Below are positions 24,230 to 32,558 of a stretch of 51,841 bases of DNA, piece after piece. Below the pieces are notes generated by a model. It was not told the origin of the DNA and ran no database searches. It was given only the letters and a program-made list of their open reading frames with translations. This stretch comes from Virgibacillus alimentarius (GTDB lineage: Bacteria > Bacillota > Bacilli > Bacillales > Amphibacillaceae): positions 1 to 51,841 of the forward strand of contig NZ_JFBD01000028.1 in assembly GCF_000709085.1 (NCBI RefSeq). Direction: 5' to 3'. Positions within the stretch are counted from its first letter, which is position 1. Each line of letters opens with the position of its first letter. Position numbers and translations under genes: made by a program.

Positions 24230-25110
24230 GTAAAGTTAATACATTACAGTAATGGATATAGTTAATTCGCTGATTTATTATTTTATAAATTTTTGGTGAA
24301 TGGATAATTGTAGGAATTTCTACGCTATTTTAAGCAGCAAATAATCCCCACCTTTACATAGATGAGGATTATTTATCGATTATTTTTAAAGCAAGGTTCG
24401 TCCATTATTAGTATGATTACTATTAAGTAGGGGTAGTACCAGCGAATTTAGGGCAAGGTAATACAGGAAATTTAAAAGAAATAAGTTGTATACTAAGTGA
24501 AATTAAATATAAAAAAGCCAAAGACCCGAATGTAACGGAATTTGGCTTAAATAACAGATTAACTACTTTTATATGTATACGACGAATTGGTTATGCGATA
24601 AAATCAATCAAGAAAAGTTAACTCTTAATAAAACAAGCCTCCTAATGTTCTTCATATACAAAATCACTTGAGAATTCCATGATATTTAGCTTATCTAAGA
24701 TGGCATTTGTAACAATATCTATGGAACAAGCGCTAGAGAAATCGAAGCGCAAGAAAGCAGAGAGAGATTAAAAAGGTGGTTCGAATGTCCGCTTATCTAC
24801 ATCAACCATTCGTCCGTCCATCGGCGCGAAACAAGGTTCGATTGCCGTGTATGCATCTTTCTCACCCGCCATTGGAAAACTAGCTAAGAGCTTTAGTTAA
24901 TCCCCTTGACATTTTGTGTTAGGTTCTTGGTTTATAGAACGTAACTCAAAATGCCAGGCTACCAAGTGATGACAATCGCGCGGCAGTTGGAAAGTGTAAA
25001 AAAAAGCGCCAGAAATATTGGTATTATAAGGGTACCGAGAAAAGCTTTACACAAACCCGGAAATGGATTCCTCTGTTTCTTGTTTCACTTTTCTGTTAAC
25101 ATAAGAAATG
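24230..25110. other. Gene-poor stretch with hairpins
   Basis: About 900 bp without a convincing gene. It contains two inverted repeats: AAATAATCC at 24339-24347 with its complement at 24366-24374, and AAGCCAAA near 24515-24522 with TTTGGCTT at 24541-24548. Near 24720-24900 are short open pieces (for example MEQALEKSKRKKAERD at about 24721-24771) that look like gene scraps, but I cannot identify them. Probably decayed sequence. Confidence 0.5.
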
Positions 25111-25168
25111 TACAATAGGGCTTTACGGGTGGTGGCTCGCTCCCTTTCTGAAAAGGGGGTGATGCCTC

Positions 25169-25249
25169 ATGACAGTATTTGAAACGCTTTTCCTGATGAT
25201 CTCATTCGGGACATTGGTCGTGACAATACTGTCGCAAACTAAAAAATAA
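25169..25249 (+). CDS. Holin-like type I toxin peptide, 26 aa
   Basis: A 26-residue peptide with a short polar start (MTVFETLF), one hydrophobic helix (LMISFGTLVVTILS) and a QTKK tail. This is the pattern of the Firmicutes putative holin-like toxins (Hol_Tox), relatives of TxpA/BsrG-type membrane toxins. AAAAGGGGGTG lies just upstream of the ATG. A strong hairpin overlaps the stop codon. Toxins of this class are usually held down by an antisense RNA from the opposite strand. A -10-like TACAAT is at 25111-25116; I see no clear -35. The family match is by pattern, so confidence is good but not complete. Confidence 0.8.
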   Translation: MTVFETLFLMISFGTLVVTILSQTKK

Positions 25250-25287
25250 CCACTCTATAAGCCGGGTAAGCAGTTAGAGTGGTTATT
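25245..25287. terminator. Bidirectional terminator at the toxin 3' end
   Basis: AATAACCACTCTA (25245-25257) pairs perfectly with 25275-25287. The plus-strand side is followed by TTTTCCC and the minus-strand side by TTTTTTAG, so it can end both the toxin mRNA and an antisense transcript from the right. Confidence 0.85.
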
Positions 25288-25332
25288 TTCCCTCTTAAAA
25301 TGCGAGCCGCCCCTTTAAGGGTTATTGTACTT

Positions 25333-25360
25333 GGCCGTTGGTGCAATTTCGCCAACGGTC
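25333..25360. other. Second hairpin; possible part of an antisense RNA
   Basis: GGCCGTTGG (25333-25341) pairs with CCAACGGTC (25352-25360). I recall a GGCCGTTGGTGCAATTTCGC-like segment next to other Hol_Tox genes, so this may belong to the antitoxin RNA unit. No promoter is obvious on the minus strand. Confidence 0.4.
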
Positions 25361-25470
25361 ATTTACTATCCTATGTGCGTTTCTGTATTCATTATACCCG
25401 ATTTTAAATAAAATAAAAACAGAACCTGTATGTTTAAGCAATGCCACAAGGATGAAAGGGGAGAAGCACC

Positions 25471-26031
25471 ATTAAACTAGATAGTATCGGTAAAAAAATA
25501 AAACAAGTACGTCTCCGAAAGAAGAAAACACAACAGCAAGTAGCGGATCAATGCGGTATTTCCAAAAGCTTGTTATCAAAAATAGAAAACGGCCAAACAT
25601 CATCAGCTGTCGCCACATTATCAAAAATCAGTGACGCACTTGATATCCAGCTCTCCTGGGTGCTCGATGATAATCCAGAAACAGATATTATGATCTTGCC
25701 GCAATCAAAAAGACAGATTAGCTTAGGCAATGAGAACATGGGTTATACATATGAATTGCTCGCAAACAGATCCAAGTTTTCCAGCATTGAACCAACCATT
25801 GTACATGTTACACCAAAAGACACCAATTTACGGCATGATCCATATACCCATTCACAAGATGAATTTATTTATATTTTGGAAGGATCCATTTATCTTCATT
25901 ACGATGGTCAAAAACATTATATGGAAACAGGAGACACAGCCTATTTTAAAGGAACGAATACCCACTTATTTATCCCCGTTGATAATCAGGGAGCAAAAGT
26001 GTTGACCATATTTGTAGATAATGGAGACTAA
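25471..26031 (+). CDS. XRE-family regulator with C-terminal cupin
   Basis: A ~186-residue regulator: HTH_3 domain (residues ~5-62, IKQVRLRKKKTQQQVADQC, SKSLLSKIENGQTSSAVATLSKISDALDI) joined to a cupin sensor (about 105-180, HDPYTHSQDEFIYILEGSIYLHYDGQ, METGDTAYFKGTNTHLFIP). The frame is closed by TGA at 25453-25455, and no ATG, GTG or TTG lies between that and the conserved HTH. The ATT at 25471-25473 sits about 8 nt after AAAGGGGAG, so it is the likely start; a TTG at 25570 would cut the HTH in half. Either a rare ATT start or a mutated ATG. It probably senses a small metabolite through the cupin; the target is unknown. Confidence 0.8.
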   Translation: MKLDSIGKKIKQVRLRKKKTQQQVADQCGISKSLLSKIENGQTSSAVATLSKISDALDIQLSWVLDDNPETDIMILPQSKRQISLGNENMGYTYELLANRSKFSSIEPTIVHVTPKDTNLRHDPYTHSQDEFIYILEGSIYLHYDGQKHYMETGDTAYFKGTNTHLFIPVDNQGAKVLTIFVDNGD

Positions 26032-26063
26032 CAGGTATACGGTGTGATATTGGGATATACATC

Positions 26064-26205
26064 CACTCGCGCGGTGCCCGGGTGAAGACGCGCAATAAGG
26101 AGAGCGACTTGTGCAATATCCATGGGCGGTCGTGCAATAGGGGAAGACACTCGCGCAACCCTCATGCAAAGTCGAGCAATAACGCCTGCCACTCGCGCAA
26201 TCTCC
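26064..26205. repeat. Second cluster of GTCGAG / ACTCGCGCAA repeats
   Basis: At least seven degenerate units about 20-25 bp apart: ACTCGCGC (26064), GACGCGCAAT (about 26087), GACTTGTGCAAT, GGTCGTGCAAT, CACTCGCGCAAC (about 26148), GTCGAGCAAT (26171-26180) and ACTCGCGCAAT (26191-26201). The same words form the cluster at 521-645. The gap 26206-26429 shows nothing else. Confidence 0.7.
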
Positions 26206-26429
26206 ATCCAAACCCACCCAAGTTACTTCGATATCACCCATCAACTTTACCTTACGCAGGTGCATATGCATTTGCAGACCCGTCTATTACTTAGCTTCAC
26301 CCACCTATGAATGGACTCCCTAGCACGAAGTTCCTCCCTGTTTATAATCAACATAAGCCCAAGGATTTGTATCCCACCTGCTCAATTGGGTACGATAGTT
26401 ATATAAAGTAAAGATGAGGGAGTGATCAT

Positions 26430-28495
26430 ATGCCGGCTAATCAAAATGCGCCCAATCGATTAATCAACGAAAAATCTCCATATCTGCTTCAGCATGCCTA
26501 CAACCCTGTCGATTGGTACGCTTGGAGTACAGAAGCATTTCAAAAAGCAAAGCAGGAAAACAAGCCTATTTTTCTTTCCATTGGCTATTCGACTTGCCAT
26601 TGGTGTCATGTGATGGCGCATGAATCATTTGAAGACGAAGATGTAGCAGCAATTTTAAATGAGAACTTTATTTCCATCAAAGTAGACCGGGAAGAGCGTC
26701 CGGATATTGACGCTGTATATATGAAAGTCTGTCAGATGATGACAGGTCACGGTGGTTGGCCACTTACGATATTTATGACGCCGGATAAAATTCCTTTTTA
26801 TGCGGGCACCTATTTTCCAAAAGAAAGTAAGTACGGTCTGCCAGGTATTAAAGAAGCACTCACACAGCTTTACGCTAGGTTTGTCAACGACCCAGACCAT
26901 ATCGATGAAGTGACAGACAGTGTGACAGCTGCCTTGAAACAGACCGTACAATCAAAGAGTGGTGAACGATTGACGAAAGAAGCTGTGGATGAAACATATG
27001 AGCAGCTTAAGAAAAGTTTTGATGATACAAATGGTGGCTTTGGTAGTGCGCCGAAATTTCCACAGCCACAAAATATTCTTTTTTTGCTCAGGTATTATCA
27101 TTTCACAGGAAAAAGTGGTGCACTGCAAATGGCTGAAGTAACATTACAATCCATGGCTGCTGGTGGTATTTACGACCATGTTGGATTCGGATTTGCAAGG
27201 TATGCAACAGATCAAGAATGGCTGGTTCCGCACTTTGAAAAAATGCTTTATGACAATGCACTGCTCCTAATGGCATATACGGAGTGTTATCAGATTACAA
27301 AGAAACCGATTTATGAAAAAATAAGTAAAGAGATTATTGCCTTTGTTCTAAGAGAAATGAAAAGTTCGGAGGATGCATTTTATTCCGCTATTGATGCCGA
27401 TTCAGAAGGAGTAGAAGGTAAATATTACGTATGGGGCTATGAAGAAATCTTCCGTGTACTTGGTGAAGAACTTGGCGAATTATATACAAAAGTCTATGAC
27501 ATTACACCGGATGGAAATTTTGAAGGAAAAAACATCCCGAATTTGTTAAGAAACAATTTAAGGAAAATTGCTCAGAAAAATAAACTGACCGAGGAAAAAT
27601 TAAGGCAAAAATTAAAAGATGCGCAAGAAAAGCTTCTAGAAGCCCGCGAAGAAAGAGTTTATCCACATGTGGATGACAAGATATTAACAAGCTGGAATGG
27701 ATTAATGATCGCAGCATTTGCAAAGGCAGGAAGGGTTTTCAAAGATAATCATTCGATCAAGGCGGCAAAAGAAGCGATGCAATTTATTGAAGAAAACCTT
27801 TATCATGGAAAGCGTTTAATGGCCCGTTATCGGATGGTGAGACGAAGTACAATGCCTATATCGATGATTACGCATTTTTGCTGTGGGCATACGTTGAGCT
27901 GTATAACACATCTTTTAGCATAGATTATTTGCGAAAAGGTAAAGAGCTTGCTGATCAAATGATCGGTTTATTCTGGGATGAAACAGATGGGGGTTTTTAT
28001 TTCAGCGGAGATGACAGTGAGGTATTAATTTCCCGGGAAAAGGAAATCTATGATGGTGCACTTCCCTCAGGCAACAGTGTTGCTGCAGTCATGCTCATGC
28101 GTTTAGGATATTTAACGGGTGAACTTAAATATCTTGATAAAGTAGAAGAAATGTATTATACCTTTTTTAAGGATTTGGATGGGTATGGCCTAGCTAGTGC
28201 CTATTTCATGCAAAGTTTATTGCTGACTGAAAATCCGACAAAAGAAGTTGTTGTCCTAGGAGCGGCAGATGCGCCGGAAAGAAAACAGCTCCTGGAAATG
28301 CTGCACGAGAAGTTTTTGCCAAATGTTACAGCAATTGTATCGGATCAGGCAGATCATTTTTCAGGTATAGCGCCATTTGCAGCAGCGTATAAACAAATCG
28401 ATCAAAAAACAACGATTTATGTTTGTGAAAACTTCTCTTGTCATCAGCCAACATCGGATATCGAACATGCAAAACATATGATTTTAGAAGGGTAG
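26430..28495 (+). pseudogene. yyaL: YyaL-type thioredoxin-domain protein, frameshifted
   Basis: Two overlapping frames (26430-27923 and 27878-28495) together give a YyaL protein of about 688 residues, the usual length. The N-terminal DUF255 thioredoxin-like domain has [16 protein letters not shown] (Cys56/Cys59), then [20 protein letters not shown]. The C-terminal part is an (alpha/alpha)6 barrel of the GlcNAc-2-epimerase type. The frame breaks at 27831-27834: CGT-TAT-CGG-ATG should read CGG-GAT-GGT-GAG, which restores [20 protein letters not shown]. So one G is missing. This is either a true mutation or a sequencing error. Function of YyaL is not well defined; it has been linked to spore or redox roles. 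Confidence 0.9.
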
Positions 28496-28497
28496 CT

Positions 28498-28535
28498 AAA
28501 GTGGCTCTCCAAAAGAAAGGGGGAGTCACTTTTTA
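28498..28535 (+). terminator. Terminator after yyaL
   Basis: A 13-bp stem with one mismatch and a G-U pair (about 28498-28510 with 28519-28532) is followed by TTTTT. It starts 2 bp after the stop codon. Confidence 0.75.
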
Positions 28536-28581
28536 CAGTAATGTATGGATTGATAGGTTGAAATCGATCGGAGGTGATCGT

Positions 28582-29127
28582 ATGCGAGTGGAGATGAATG
28601 GTAATTATGTAGAGTTGCTGATGGGAGATATCACAAAACAGCAAACAGACGCAATCGTCAATGCTGCCAATGGTTCGCTCCTAGGTGGTGGAGGTGTAGA
28701 TGGTGCAATTCATCGTGTGGCGGGTGGTGGTTTGCTGGAGGAATGCAAAAGAATTCGTCAGGATACATTACATGGAGCTTACTTACCTGCAGGGGAAGCA
28801 GTTGTTACGAGCGGCTATCACTTACCTGCAAAATATGTCATTCATACGGTGGGGCCCGTATGGAGACAAGATGAGGATGAAGAGAAGCTTTTAGCAAATT
28901 GTTATAAAAATGCTTTAAAACTTGCCAAAGAGAGAGGGTTAAAAAGTATATCTTTTCCATCTATCTCAACAGGGGTATACCGATTTCCCGTACATCTAGC
29001 GGCAAGGGTAGCCCTCAGGGAAATTGGGAACTTCCTGAACCAAAATAAATTTAAAGAAGTAGCGATGGTGCTGTTTTCTGAGGAAGACTATGATGTTTAT
29101 GAAAATACGCTTAAAAATAGGATTTAG
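28582..29127 (+). CDS. Macro-domain protein (O-acetyl-ADP-ribose deacetylase-like)
   Basis: A 181-residue single-domain macro protein of the YmdB/MacroD class, which removes acetyl or ADP-ribose from ADP-ribosylated molecules. It has GDITKQQTDAIVNAANGSLLGGGGVDGAIHRVAG at about 14-48, with the catalytic-loop Asn-Asp pair, and ISFPSISTGVYRFPV near 128-142 for phosphate binding. The start at 28582 is preceded by GGAGGTGATC, an ideal SD; the frame continues upstream only through the yyaL end and its terminator. Not clearly part of an ADP-ribosylation module; neighbours are metabolic. Confidence 0.93.
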   Translation: MRVEMNGNYVELLMGDITKQQTDAIVNAANGSLLGGGGVDGAIHRVAGGGLLEECKRIRQDTLHGAYLPAGEAVVTSGYHLPAKYVIHTVGPVWRQDEDEEKLLANCYKNALKLAKERGLKSISFPSISTGVYRFPVHLAARVALREIGNFLNQNKFKEVAMVLFSEEDYDVYENTLKNRI

Positions 29128-29235
29128 GGTTTAATTCCGAAATAAATGCTATCAATCTATTTTTTGGGTACTATATTTAAAATAGAAGTAACATTATTTT
29201 CCAAATGTATGATAAAATTATTTATTGCGTTTTTA

Positions 29236-29263
29236 TTGCGTTATTTGAAATTTTTGATATGAT
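29236..29263 (+). promoter_or_regulatory. Possible promoter of the aldehyde dehydrogenase gene
   Basis: TTGCGT (29236-29241), 16 bp, then TATGAT (29258-29263). It leaves a 140-nt leader. An ATGAAAGCGATTAAC sequence near 29292 loosely resembles a cre site but breaks the consensus at the C/A end. Confidence 0.45.
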
Positions 29264-29406
29264 TTAGACAGGAATGATTTGGTTGGGGTAAATGAAAGCG
29301 ATTAACTGTCATGATCTGCCACATTTATTAATCGTAACAAAAATATAATATGAAAAGCACGAATACTTCAACCAATACTACTTTTTAGAAAAGGAGTTTT
29401 ATCGCT

Positions 29407-30831
29407 ATGCGTGATTATCTTAAACATTATATTAATGGTGAGTGGGTTGAATCAACTGGCTCAGAAACAATGGAAGTCATTAATCCTGCGACAGAAGAAG
29501 TGATTGGTCATATTAGTGCGGGAACAAAGGAAGATTTAGACCGTGCAGTAAAAGCAGCACGTGCAGCTTTTCCTTCTTTCTCTCAAACTACGAAAGAATA
29601 TCGTATTGAATTACTAGAGAAAATTGCTGAGGAGTATGCAAAACGAAAAGATGAACTAATTGAAATTATTACAGAAGAGCTTGGTTCTCCTCGTAAAATT
29701 TCTAAAAATGTTCATTATAATATGGGCTACGCTCACTTTAAGCAAGCTGCAAAGGAATTAAAAGATTTTTCTTTTACTGAAAAACGCGGGAAAACGACCA
29801 TCGTGAAAGATTCAATTGGTGTAAGTGGTTTAATTACGCCATGGAACTTCCCGACAAACCAAACAGTTACTAAAATTGCAAGTGCATTTGCAGCGGGAAG
29901 CACAGTAGTTTTAAAACCTGCTTCCATGACACCATTTGCAGCAATGCTGCTTGCTGAAATTTTCGAAGCAGCTGGACTTCCTAAAGGCGTGTTTAACTTA
30001 GTGAATGGATCTGGAAGTGTCATTGGTAATGGCATTAGTGAACATCCTGACATTGACTTTGTTTCCTTTACAGGTTCAGATGGTGTTGGACAAACTGTTA
30101 TGGAGAAAGCAGCGAAGACAATCAAGAAAGTTGCACTTGAACTTGGTGGTAAATCACCGGTTGTTGTGTTAGAAGATGCTGATATGAACAAAGCAGCAAA
30201 AGCAGCACTTTCTAATATTGCTATGAATACAGGGCAAGTATGTTCTGCAGGTACACGTGTGCTCGTTCCGCGTAAACTAAAAGAGCAATTTGAAGAAGCT
30301 GTATTAAATAATCTGAAAAAATTCCCAGTAGGTGATCCACAAGGCGAAGTGTTTACTGGACCACTCGTTTCTCAAAAACAATGGGATACCGTACAAGGAT
30401 ATATTGAAAAGGGTATTAGTGAAGGCGCAACACTTCTAACAGGTGGTACTGGCAAGCCGGAAGGATTAGATAAAGGTTATTTTGCTAAGCCAACGGTATT
30501 TACTGACGTTAAAAATGATATGGTCATTGCTCAAGAAGAGATCTTTGGTCCTGTTTCATGTGTCATTTATTACGATACACTTGATGAAGCAATCGAGATC
30601 GCAAATGATACTGAATTCGGCTTATCTGGCTATGTAGTCGGTGAAGATTCGGAAGCACTTCAAAAGGTTGCATTAGGAATTCGAGCTGGTCAAATTACGG
30701 TTAATAATGCACCTCAAGATTTCGGAGCTCCGTTTGGCGGCTTTAAAAAATCAGGAATTGGCCGTGAGTGGGGACTCTATGGTATTGAAGAATATCTTGA
30801 ACCAAAAGCCATTATGGGCCTTGAAAAATAA
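29407..30831 (+). CDS. NAD(P)-dependent aldehyde dehydrogenase
   Basis: A 474-residue ALDH-superfamily enzyme that oxidises an aldehyde to its acid. Key sites are present: ITPWNFPTNQ near 139-148, the cofactor loop FTGSDGVGQ near 220, catalytic Glu in ELGGKSPVV near 243, and the nucleophilic Cys in TGQVCSAGTR near 277, plus the terminal FGGFKKSGIGREWG. It looks like the AldA-type enzymes common in staphylococci and Bacillaceae. ATG with AAAAGGAG upstream. Monocistronic between a candidate promoter and a terminator. The substrate cannot be deduced. Confidence 0.95.
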   Translation: MRDYLKHYINGEWVESTGSETMEVINPATEEVIGHISAGTKEDLDRAVKAARAAFPSFSQTTKEYRIELLEKIAEEYAKRKDELIEIITEELGSPRKISKNVHYNMGYAHFKQAAKELKDFSFTEKRGKTTIVKDSIGVSGLITPWNFPTNQTVTKIASAFAAGSTVVLKPASMTPFAAMLLAEIFEAAGLPKGVFNLVNGSGSVIGNGISEHPDIDFVSFTGSDGVGQTVMEKAAKTIKKVALELGGKSPVVVLEDADMNKAAKAALSNIAMNTGQVCSAGTRVLVPRKLKEQFEEAVLNNLKKFPVGDPQGEVFTGPLVSQKQWDTVQGYIEKGISEGATLLTGGTGKPEGLDKGYFAKPTVFTDVKNDMVIAQEEIFGPVSCVIYYDTLDEAIEIANDTEFGLSGYVVGEDSEALQKVALGIRAGQITVNNAPQDFGAPFGGFKKSGIGREWGLYGIEEYLEPKAIMGLEK

Positions 30832-30846
30832 ATTTCTCATATCTCT

Positions 30847-30881
30847 AGAAAAGACCGAGTATTCATTACTCGGTCTTTTCT
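30847..30881. terminator. Terminator shared by aldehyde dehydrogenase and NCS2 permease genes
   Basis: A 15-bp perfect stem (30847-30861 with 30867-30881), 5-nt loop, and A/T tails suited to both convergent genes. Confidence 0.9.
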
Positions 30882-30907
30882 GCTTAGATACTAGATTCAT
30901 TGTTTTT

Positions 30908-32227
30908 TTATCCTACACTTTCTGCACGTTGTTCTGCTTCTGATCCTACATTTTGCGGTTTTTTAGCGCCATTTAATATAATATTAAGAATAACTGCAGC
31001 AAAACCGCCTGTGACAATTCCATTTTCGAGAAGAATCCGAACGCCTTGTGGGACATTGGAGAAAACTTCCGGAGCAATCGACACACCCAAACCTAGTCCA
31101 ATAGAAAGTGCTACAACAAGAGAGTTTTCTGTACGTCTGAAGTCTACGACAGACAGTTGACGAATCCCCGAAGCCATCACCATACCAAACATTGCAATCA
31201 TTGCACCGCCAAGTACAGGTTCAGGAATAATCAAAGTTAATGCAGCTATTTTAGGTAAAAGGCCAAATCCTACTAGAATAACACCAGAAGCAATAACTAC
31301 TTTTCTTTGTTTTACTCCTGTTAGTGCGATGATACCAACGTTTTGTGAGAATGTAGAATAAGGAAATGCTTGAAAAATACCCCCGACGATTTGTGCTAAA
31401 CCTTCGGCCCGTAATCCTTTCTTTATATCACTTCCATCTAATTTTTTTTCAATAACATCAGCAAGTGCAAAATAAACGCCTGTAGCTTCCATCATCGTAA
31501 CGATCCCAACTAACGTCATACTAAGAATTGCATTGAAGTGAAATTCCGGGGCTCCGAATCGGAATGGTTCTACCATATGAAACCAAGAAGCATCGCCAAC
31601 AGATGAGAAGTCTACTAATCCCATAAATGATGCAATAATTGTACCTGCTACAAGAGAGGCTAAAATGGAAATTGCTTTCATAAACCCTTCAAAAAATCGA
31701 TTTAATAATACAATAATGATAAGAGTAATAGTAGCCAGCGTTAGGTTTGTTAAACTAGCATACCCAGCTGAATCTGGATCTCCGGTAATATTGCCCATGG
31801 CTGCTCCAATAAGTGAGGTACCAATAATGACAACAACGGTACCGGTAACAACTGGCGGAAAAAAACGAATCATTTTATCCATAAACTGTGCTAAAAATAT
31901 GATAATAGCACCCGCTGCTATTATAGCACCGAAAATGGACGGTACTCCTTGCGTGGTTCCGATAGCTATCATCGGTCCTACTGCTTGAAAGGCAACCCCC
32001 ATCACAATTGGCATTTTAATTCCAAAAAATTTATTACCGACTACTTGTAAAAAGGTTGCAATTCCACATGCAAACAAATCAACAGAAATCAAATAAGCAA
32101 CTTCTGCTTCGTTGAGGCCAATTGCTGGTCCAACAATTAAAGGAACAACTACTGCACCGCCGTACATCGCTAATACATGCTGTAGTCCAAATGCCCCCAA
32201 CTTCCAAAATCCTAGCTTTTCATCCAT
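30908..32227 (-). CDS. NCS2 nucleobase permease (xanthine/urate type)
   Basis: A 439-residue NCS2 symporter with about 14 helices. Signature residues include QHVLAMYGGAVVVPLIVG in helix 1, MVGIVTMMEATGVYFALADV near 245, the FPYSTFSQNVGIIALTGVKQR signature near 297 and PEPVLGGAMIAMFGMV near 345. The Gln in QNVG and the tail match PbuX/PucJ-type xanthine and urate carriers rather than UraA. B. subtilis PbuX is 438 aa. Its transcript starts about 240 bp upstream and carries a terminator before the gene, so expression is probably controlled by attenuation. Confidence 0.9.
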   Translation of the reverse strand: MDEKLGFWKLGAFGLQHVLAMYGGAVVVPLIVGPAIGLNEAEVAYLISVDLFACGIATFLQVVGNKFFGIKMPIVMGVAFQAVGPMIAIGTTQGVPSIFGAIIAAGAIIIFLAQFMDKMIRFFPPVVTGTVVVIIGTSLIGAAMGNITGDPDSAGYASLTNLTLATITLIIIVLLNRFFEGFMKAISILASLVAGTIIASFMGLVDFSSVGDASWFHMVEPFRFGAPEFHFNAILSMTLVGIVTMMEATGVYFALADVIEKKLDGSDIKKGLRAEGLAQIVGGIFQAFPYSTFSQNVGIIALTGVKQRKVVIASGVILVGFGLLPKIAALTLIIPEPVLGGAMIAMFGMVMASGIRQLSVVDFRRTENSLVVALSIGLGLGVSIAPEVFSNVPQGVRILLENGIVTGGFAAVILNIILNGAKKPQNVGSEAEQRAESVG

Positions 32228-32327
32228 TCTTTATCCTCCCTTGTAAGATTTTTGTTGCTTTTCTGCTGAGTCGTAGATGCAGAGATATAATAAAGATATA
32301 ACAATGGACCATGAATTAAAATAAAAA

Positions 32328-32369
32328 AACCACAGTTAGCCTCTGATCAATTAGAGGCTAACTGCGGTT
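32328..32369 (-). terminator. Leader terminator before the NCS2 permease
   Basis: A 17-bp stem with one G-U pair (32353-32369 with 32328-32344), an 8-nt loop and a TTTTTTTATTTT tail on the minus strand. It lies about 100 nt upstream of the permease start and about 130 nt after the likely transcription start, so read-through must be regulated or a second promoter used. I cannot match the leader to the purine riboswitch: no TCTACC core is found. Confidence 0.85.
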
Positions 32370-32382
32370 CAAACTCCTTCCG

Positions 32383-32451
32383 TTAAACAGAACGCATGAT
32401 ACCGATTGCCAAATAGGAGGATATTAGAGCGATAAACGCATAGATATCCAT
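32383..32451 (-). CDS. Possible 22-aa hydrophobic leader peptide
   Basis: An ATG frame of 22 codons encodes MDIYAFIALISSYLAIGIMR plus SV, a single membrane-like helix. It starts about 20 nt after the predicted transcription start and ends just before the leader terminator. There is no good SD sequence (only GAAGAAAA upstream), so it may be a chance frame. If real, it could be a regulatory leader or a small membrane protein. Confidence 0.25.
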   Translation of the reverse strand: MDIYAFIALISSYLAIGIMRSV

Positions 32452-32476
32452 GGATTTTAATTTTCTTCTACATACA

Positions 32477-32505
32477 AATGTAAGCGTTTGCCTATTGATT
32501 GTCAA
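32477..32505 (-). promoter_or_regulatory. Promoter of the NCS2 permease leader with cre-like site
   Basis: On the minus strand, TTGACA (32505-32500), 17 bp, then TACATT (32482-32477). GGCAAACGCTTACA (32492-32479) overlaps the -10 and resembles a catabolite-responsive element with about two mismatches, so CcpA control is possible. Confidence 0.6.
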
Positions 32506-32558
32506 GTGGGAATTTTCGAAAAAACAAATGGGAGGCGTGGAAGGGAAGCAAGATGACT

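Noticed and set aside
28438-28581. N-terminal extension of the macro-domain protein
   Set aside because: It would be translated out of the yyaL end and its terminator; a near-perfect SD sits before the ATG at 28582.
29280-29310. cre site before the aldehyde dehydrogenase gene
   Set aside because: ATGAAAGCGATTAAC breaks the consensus at the conserved C/A end.
32340-32460. Purine riboswitch before the NCS2 permease
   Set aside because: No TATA...TCTACC core or matching loop pairs could be found on the minus strand.
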